Notes under the pieces: generated by a model
What the model saw: only the letters and a program-made list of their open reading frames with translations
What the model was told of the DNA's origin: nothing
Database searches by the model: none
Shown here: positions 61,531 through 64,000 of the stretch, piece after piece
How positions within the stretch are numbered: the first letter of the stretch is position 1
Layout of the letters: the number at the start of each line of letters is the position of its first letter
Made by a program: the position numbers and the translations under genes
Source: JBQTIY01 sp052387675
Lineage (GTDB): Bacteria; Planctomycetota; B15-G4
NCBI GenBank assembly: GCA_052387675.1
Contig: JBQTIY010000013.1
Location: forward strand, 21,151 to 85,150
Direction: 5' to 3'
DNA: 64,000 nucleotides

Positions 61531-62454
61531 GTGGACGCTGCCGTCAGGCTGACGAATGTGAGCAAGAGCTTCGGCGCGCACCGCGCCGTGCAGGACCTGT
61601 CGCTGGAGGTGCCACGCGGCAGCATCTACGGCTTCATCGGCCCTAACGGCTCGGGCAAGACGACGACGCTGCGCATGCTGTTGCACCTCATCCACCCCGA
61701 TGCAGGCAGCATCGAAGTTCTGGGCCAGAGCGTGGCGCGCGCGGCCAACGACCGCATCGGCTACCTCCCCGAGGAGCGCGGCCTCTACCGCAAGATGAAG
61801 GTCCTCGACGTGCTGGCCTATTACGGCGCGCTCAAGGGCTTGCCGCGCGCAGAGGCGCGCCGCGCCGGCGCCGAGTGGCTCGAGCGCCTGGGGCTTTCGG
61901 CCTGGGGCAGCCACAAGGTTGAAGCGCTCAGCAAGGGCATGGCCCAAAAGGTGCAGTTCATCTCCACCGTGCTGCACGGGCCGGAGCTACTCGTGCTGGA
62001 CGAGCCCTTCAGCGGCCTGGACCCGGTGAACTTGCAGTCGTTGCGCGACGCGATCCTGGATCTGCGCCGCGGCGGCACGACCATCGTTTTCTCCACGCAC
62101 GACATGGCCATGGCCGAGACGATGTGCGACTTCCTCTTCATGATCTACAAGGGGCGCAAGGTGCTGGACGGCACGCTGGCCTCCATCCAGGGGCGCTATG
62201 GCGTGGACACCGTACGGCTGCGCGCCGACCGGGCCGTTGCGCTGCTCACAGGGCACCCCGCGGTGGCGCAGCTCACTGACCTGGGCGGCACCCAGGAGCT
62301 GCGCGTGCGCGGCGACGCCCAGGAGCTGCTCAAGTTCCTGGTCGCGCGCACGCAGGTGACGCACTTCGAATTGGCCACACCCAGTTTGCACGACATCTTC
62401 GTGCGCATCGCCGGCCCGCAGGCCACCGCTGGAGCAGAGCATGTTGACCGCTAA
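61531..62454 (+). CDS. NatA-like ABC transporter ATPase
   Basis: 307 residues: Walker A GPNGSGKTTT, signature-like ALSKGMAQKVQF, Walker B LLVLDEPFSGLD, switch FSTHDMAMAE. The C-terminal ~80 residues (VDTVRLRADRAVALLTGHP...FVARTQVTHFELATPSLHDIF) are typical of NatA/DUF4162-type ATPases. GTG at 61531 has GGGAGAT upstream; the frame upstream to 61429 lacks support. Partner of the downstream permease (14-nt overlap). Confidence 0.92.
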   Translation: MDAAVRLTNVSKSFGAHRAVQDLSLEVPRGSIYGFIGPNGSGKTTTLRMLLHLIHPDAGSIEVLGQSVARAANDRIGYLPEERGLYRKMKVLDVLAYYGALKGLPRAEARRAGAEWLERLGLSAWGSHKVEALSKGMAQKVQFISTVLHGPELLVLDEPFSGLDPVNLQSLRDAILDLRRGGTTIVFSTHDMAMAETMCDFLFMIYKGRKVLDGTLASIQGRYGVDTVRLRADRAVALLTGHPAVAQLTDLGGTQELRVRGDAQELLKFLVARTQVTHFELATPSLHDIFVRIAGPQATAGAEHVDR

Positions 62455-63790
62455 GGCTTGGACCGTCGGCTGGAACGAATACCTGCGCTCGGTGCGCACC
62501 AAGGCCTTCCTCGTCGGCGTGCTGGTCATGCCGCTGCTCATGGGCGCGGGTCTCATCGTGGCCATCGTTGCCAAGGAGACCAAGGACGTCGCCGATCAGC
62601 ATTACGTGGTCATTGACCGCACGGGCGCGATGACCCCCGTGCTCGATGCGGCTGCCGAGGCTCGGCACCGCGACGGCATCTGGAAGGGCAAACCCGACGC
62701 CGACGGCCAGCGCGAGCAGATCGCCCCGCGCTTCGTGCGCGAGGAGCTCGCCCTCAGCGCCGGAGATCCGCTCGATCTCGAGCAAGAGCTGACCCTCGCC
62801 CAGCGCGTGCGCGACAAGGAACTGCTCGGCTACCTGGTCATCAACCCGGAGGCGCTGAGCGAGGTGCCCGAACCCGGCGCGCTCGCCTGGCACACCGCCT
62901 CGCCCACCAACAACGACCTGCCCGACTGGCTGGAAGCCACGCTGCACGAGGAGCTGCGTCAGCAGCGCTTCCAGCGCGCCGGCCTCGACGCGGCGCTGGT
63001 CAGCCGGCTCTCCGCCCGCCTGGAACTCGAAACACGCGGCCTGCCTTCGCGCGCCGCCGGCGGCACCGTCAAGGCCGCCGAGGCCAGCAATGACGTCGCC
63101 GACGTGGCCATCCCCATCGGGCTCATGTTCATGATCTACATGCTCATCTTCATGAGCGCGCCGGCCATGCTCAACGCCGTGCTCGAGGAAAAGATGCAGA
63201 AGATCGCCGAGGTGCTGGTCTCGGCCGTCTCGCCCAGCGACCTCATGGCCGGCAAGCTCATCGCCGCCGTGCTCACCTCCTTCACGCTCGCGGTGATTTA
63301 CCTCGGCGCGGGCGTCACGGCCCTCAACCTCTGGCCCGACGTGCCGCCGGTCATCACGGCCGCCTTGGGTCCCGGCATCCTGGCCATCTTCTTCGCCTTC
63401 CTGCTGCTGGGACTGATCATCTTTGGCTCGATCTGCACCGCCCTTGGTGCAGCCTGCAGCGAACTCCAAGACGCGCAGAGCCTCATGGGCCCCGTGATCC
63501 TGGTCTGCATGGCGCCGATGTTCTTCTTCGGCGTGGTCCTGGACTCGCCCGACTCCACGCTCTCGCGCATCGTCTCCTTCATTCCCACCGCCACACCCAT
63601 CCTCATGATGCTGCGCGTGGCCATGCCGCCCGGCGTCCCCTGGTGGGAGCTCACCGCCGCCATCGCCGTCATGCTGACCTTCAGCGTCTTCTGCATCTTT
63701 GCGGGCGGCCGCATCTTCCGCATCGGCCTGCTCGCGCAGGGCCAGACGCCGAAGTTCCGGCAGTTGCTGCGCTGGGTCAAAGACGGGTAG
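62441..63790 (+). CDS. NatB-like ABC-2 permease
   Basis: 449 residues with an N-terminal membrane helix (AFLVGVLVMPLLMGAGLIV), a ~170-residue extracytoplasmic domain, and five to six C-terminal helices (IPIGLMFMIYMLIFMSAPAM, AAVLTSFTLAVIYLGAGVTA, GILAIFFAFLLLGLIIFGS). MLNAVLEEKMQKIAEVLVSA is the hallmark loop of the ABC-2/NatB family. It exports Na+ or another compound; substrate unknown. Confidence 0.9.
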   Translation: MLTAKAWTVGWNEYLRSVRTKAFLVGVLVMPLLMGAGLIVAIVAKETKDVADQHYVVIDRTGAMTPVLDAAAEARHRDGIWKGKPDADGQREQIAPRFVREELALSAGDPLDLEQELTLAQRVRDKELLGYLVINPEALSEVPEPGALAWHTASPTNNDLPDWLEATLHEELRQQRFQRAGLDAALVSRLSARLELETRGLPSRAAGGTVKAAEASNDVADVAIPIGLMFMIYMLIFMSAPAMLNAVLEEKMQKIAEVLVSAVSPSDLMAGKLIAAVLTSFTLAVIYLGAGVTALNLWPDVPPVITAALGPGILAIFFAFLLLGLIIFGSICTALGAACSELQDAQSLMGPVILVCMAPMFFFGVVLDSPDSTLSRIVSFIPTATPILMMLRVAMPPGVPWWELTAAIAVMLTFSVFCIFAGGRIFRIGLLAQGQTPKFRQLLRWVKDG

Positions 63791-63850
63791 AGCGCTGAGT
63801 GCAGAGTGCGCCCGCGGCAGGGGCTCGGCGGTGCCGCTCAGACACCTCGC

Positions 63851-63873
63851 CGACTCGGCCGATGCGGCCGAGT
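63851..63873 (+). terminator. Possible hairpin terminator after the NatAB-like operon
   Basis: ACTCGGCC/GGCCGAGT stem (63853-63860 with 63866-63873) around GATGC, 60 bp after the permease stop. There is no T run, so termination is uncertain. The remaining ~200 bp to the window end (63791-64000) contain no gene that can be supported. Confidence 0.35.
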
Positions 63874-64000
63874 GGTCGGCTCGGAACTCGCGGCACACCG
63901 ACACCCCGCCGCGTCGCACCCCGCTGCAGTTATGGGAAGACAGTTGGCGGTCGAGGTGCGCACTAGCGGCCTCGCGATGGGGTCCGCGTCAGTCGTCGTA

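Noticed and set aside
62330..63919. 529-codon minus-strand frame opposite the ABC permease
   Set aside because: Composition (His/Glu/Asp/Arg-rich) is that of an antisense shadow, and the plus strand has a clear permease.

Overview
The window is a GC-rich bacterial chromosome segment of about 64 kb. It is tightly packed: genes often overlap by 4 nt (GTGA, ATGA or TTGA start/stop junctions), GTG starts are common, and several convergent genes overlap at their 3' ends. The gene set fits a Gram-negative-type envelope: RND efflux, a lipoprotein secretin, many lipoproteins, a Wzx-like flippase, a sulfatase, and FG-GAP and Rhs proteins. Together with a ferredoxin-dependent 2-oxoacid oxidoreductase and a cdaA-cdaR-glmM block, this suggests a Planctomycetota-like or related lineage. 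That assignment is an inference; no rRNA is present to settle it.

Layout. 0-5 kb: end of an FAD-linked oxidase, then a divergent RND efflux pair. 5-15.9 kb: nadA, then an envelope-glycan block (WalW-like deacetylase, NodU/CmcH carbamoyltransferase, SGNH esterase, CDP-alcohol phosphotransferase, flippase) with a HerA-like ATPase. 16.2-23.8 kb: an accessory island of visibly lower GC. It holds two copies of a module made of an Rhs/YD-repeat C-terminal tail followed 10 nt later by a membrane-anchored FG-GAP beta-propeller gene. An IS element separates the copies, and a remnant of the same IS lies at the far end. The island ends abruptly inside a 5'-truncated YfhO-like gene. 24.5-31.9 kb: korAB, small zinc-ribbon and TPR proteins, a Tat-lipoprotein sulfatase, rsmG, tRNA-Thr(CGU), a NYN nuclease and an EamA transporter. 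31.9-36.3 kb: secreted HEAT protein, orphan secretin and an OmpH-like protein. 36.5-40.4 kb: pnp, rpsO and queC. 40.5-52.7 kb: paired TPR proteins, a secreted gluzincin-like protein with ftcD and hutI, a CNNM/CorC protein, an SGNH protein, manC and alr. 52.9-56.2 kb: an ABC importer of the nitrate/sulfonate type with an HPP-family protein. 56.1-61.4 kb: a tightly overlapped ispH-cdaA-cdaR-glmM-tsaB operon. 61.5-63.8 kb: a NatAB-like ABC exporter.

The most interesting feature is the duplicated Rhs-tail plus FG-GAP module. The two tails differ over most of their length, but both are cysteine-rich and share a short C-terminal motif ending in P-C-[ST]-L. Each is coupled to an FG-GAP paralogue with the same 10-nt spacing. 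A nearly identical 51-bp stretch of the Rhs core precedes both tails. This looks like the main-gene plus orphan-tail layout of Rhs/polymorphic-toxin loci, but with a beta-propeller membrane protein where an immunity gene would be expected.
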